A stretch of DNA of 64,000 bases from Myxococcus qinghaiensis. Lineage in GTDB: Bacteria; Myxococcota; Myxococcia; Myxococcales; Myxococcaceae. Below the pieces are notes generated by a model. The model had not been told where the DNA came from and ran no database searches. It saw only the letters and a list, made by a program, of their open reading frames with translations. Position 1 is the first letter of the stretch. Each line of letters begins with the position of its first letter. Made by a program: the position numbers and the translations under genes. The stretch lies in contig NZ_JAKCFA010000015.1 of the NCBI RefSeq assembly GCF_024198215.1, positions 228,729-292,728 of the forward strand, in the 5' to 3' direction. Below, one piece after another: positions 62,421-64,000 of this stretch.

Positions 62421-63805
62421 TCAGCGCAGCGCGGGCTTGCCGGCGCGGAGCAGCCTGGCCAGGTGCGTGTTCTCGTGGCGCAGCGCCTCCTCCTCGGGGG
62501 TCATCTCCCCCGAGTCCTTCCGGGTGACGTCCGCGCCTGCACTGAGGAGGACCTCGATGACCGGGCCCCGGTCCGTGAAGCACACGTGCTGATGCAGCGA
62601 CGTCCAGCCCTCGCCCGCGTTGGGGTCGGCGCCCGCGTCGAGCAGCGCCTGCGCCACCTCCGCCGACTGCGCGTTGAAGAGCGCGGTTCGCCCATTCTCG
62701 TCGAGCGCATCCACCGGGACGCCACCCTTGACGAGCACGGGGATGCAGGAAACCGCGCCATGCTCCGCGGCCAGGTGCAGCGGCGTGCCTGACTCGCCGT
62801 CGACCCCGGAGGTGGAGAGGCCCCACTCGAGCAGCGTCTTCACCAGCGGCGCGTCGTCCACCATGGCGGACAGGTGGAGCAATCCCTGTTCATCCCGTTC
62901 CGGACCTCCAGATCCGCCCCCAGCGCGCGCAAGGCCAGCACCCGGGCCACCCGGCCCCCGCCGAAGCCCGGGCCGAAGAACGGAGCGGTGTCCTGCCCCG
63001 CCGCGAGCAGCACGCCGGCGTCGAGTTGCCTGGCCTTCTTCCCCTTGGGCCGCGCCGCCGGCTTCCGCTGTCGCAGCCACGCCACGAAGCCCTCGTCGGA
63101 GAAGGCGCCCTGCAGGCCGCTGAAGCACTCCGGGCCGTCGTCCTCCACGTCCAAGAAGCGCTGTTCGGGTGACGCCTCCACCTGGGCGAGCAGCGCCGGG
63201 TAGCCTTTTGCGGGGCCCCGCCGCACGGCGCGCCAGGCCTCGAGCCCCCGACGGGCGCGGCCATGGTCAGGCAGCGGGCGAAGTCCCTCCGCCTCCTCCA
63301 GCGCGGCCTCCACGGCGTCGAGCCGGGCATCCGTGGGGGCGCCGAGGACGATCTCCTCCGCCCACAGGCTCAGGGCCAGGGAGCGCGCCCGCTGGGCATC
63401 GCTCAGCTTGCCGCCCGGCTGGGTGCCTCGCGTCAGCTCCAGGATGCGGTCCCTGGCATTCCAGTGCTCCGCCTTCAGCTCCCGCTCCCAGAGCTGGGGA
63501 GCGGTGCGCCGCGAGGCATCCAGCGCCCAGCTCAGCGAATGCAGCGCCATCAGCCGCTCCGGCTCCACTTCCAACACCTGGCGCAGGAGCGGAACCGCGT
63601 CATCCAGTTGAGGCGGTGACTCATCGAGCAGCGCGTCCACCTTCTTCATCAACCGGGTGACGTCCACTCTCTTCGGGGGCTGTGGGGCACGAGGCATGTC
63701 GGGCTGAAGGTACCGCCCGCGCCGCGCCGGGGCTCCGCCTTCTTCGGCCTGGGTCCCCGAGAAATCCGCCGGCTTCCGCGAGCCCCCGGCTCCATTCCGA
63801 GACAT
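62421..63805 (-). pseudogene. Ankyrin-repeat protein gene with apparent single-base frameshift
   Basis: Two frames together encode one protein. The upstream frame (about 310 aa; possible starts ATG 63805 or 63697, neither with a clear ribosome binding site) is helical and repeats TPR-like features early on (RLMKKVDALLDESPP, LLRQVLEVEPERLMALHSLS), ending LGADLEVRNG. Near 62885 the other frame continues DEQGLLHLSAMVDDAPLVKT, then GTPLHLAAEHGAV and GRTALFNAQSAE, which are classical ankyrin repeats, to the end at 62421. The join NGDEQGLLHLSA would be seamless with one extra base, so this is either a recent frameshift or a sequencing error. Function unknown; ankyrin proteins mediate protein contacts. 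Confidence 0.75.
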
Positions 63806-64000
63806 AGACAGACATCCCCACGGGAGCCTTTCCGGACGTGGATTTCCTGCTTTCGGAAAAGAAGGGCTAGCGTCAATGCCGTTCACTTTAGGAACGGACG
63901 CGACGTAGGGGCCTGCGGGAGCGTGCTCGACGGACCGGGCGGGGACGCTTCCGTGGGTAGCTGCTCATCTTGATTTTCACCGCACGCGGATACCGTCTGT
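63806..64000. other. Window end, no gene recognised
   Basis: Upstream of the ankyrin gene; presumably holds its promoter. Nothing else supported. Confidence 0.4.

Overview
The window looks like a myxobacterial chromosome (Myxococcus, Corallococcus or a relative). Codon use has very high third-position GC, the nonribosomal peptide synthetase (NRPS) genes are very large, lipoproteins and Ig-repeat surface proteins are many, and remnants of IS3, IS256 and IS5-type transposases resemble those of that group. No rRNA, tRNA or CRISPR array was seen. All calls come from reading the sequence and recalled family motifs; no database was searched.

Region 1 (1-23.5 kb, all + strand) is the core of a probable lipopeptide NRPS operon. 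It holds the 3' end of one NRPS gene (A-PCP, glycine-like code), a four-module NRPS (C-A-PCP x4 with one epimerase), a final C-A-PCP-TE protein, an MFS exporter and a fatty acyl-AMP ligase. The last four genes overlap by 4-8 nt and end at a strong intrinsic terminator (23454-23481). Hand-read A-domain codes suggest ...Gly-Thr-Asn(?)-D-aromatic(?)-basic-basic. The condensation domain after the Thr module is of the type seen where Thr becomes dehydrobutyrine.

Region 2 (23.5-34.4 kb) is a visibly lower-GC accessory island. It carries a DRT type 1 reverse transcriptase-nitrilase (antiphage), a DUF4157 (eCIS-core) putative effector with a possible Cys/His peptidase-like segment, and a STAND/NB-ARC-type ATPase whose N-terminal region has a HEPN-like RNxxxxH motif. 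Around them lie transposase fragments, a ~157-160 bp inverted repeat pair, short direct repeats and ~107 bp direct repeats.

Region 3 (34.4-40.5 kb, - strand) encodes an Ig-repeat lipoprotein and a large secreted M4 (thermolysin-type) metalloprotease with adhesion repeats and a dockerin-like tail, as a two-gene unit.

Region 4 (41-48.5 kb) appears to carry accessory genes of the peptide pathway: a PLP aminotransferase, a CmlA-type diiron beta-hydroxylase, sulfate activation genes cysD-cysN-cysC, a type II thioesterase and an Sfp-type phosphopantetheinyl transferase. Regions 2 and 3 therefore separate the assembly line from its likely tailoring and maturation genes.

Region 5 (48.5-64 kb) holds an App1-type phosphatase, a four-gene exopolysaccharide-synthase-like operon (GT2, HlyD-like coiled coil, periplasmic coiled coil, jelly-roll-like protein), a Vps62-domain lipoprotein, two tandem paralogous Cys-rich small lipoproteins, a PIG-V mannosyltransferase-like membrane protein, a broken flavin monooxygenase gene followed by an NTF2-like protein, another lipoprotein, and an ankyrin-repeat gene with an apparent single-base frameshift.
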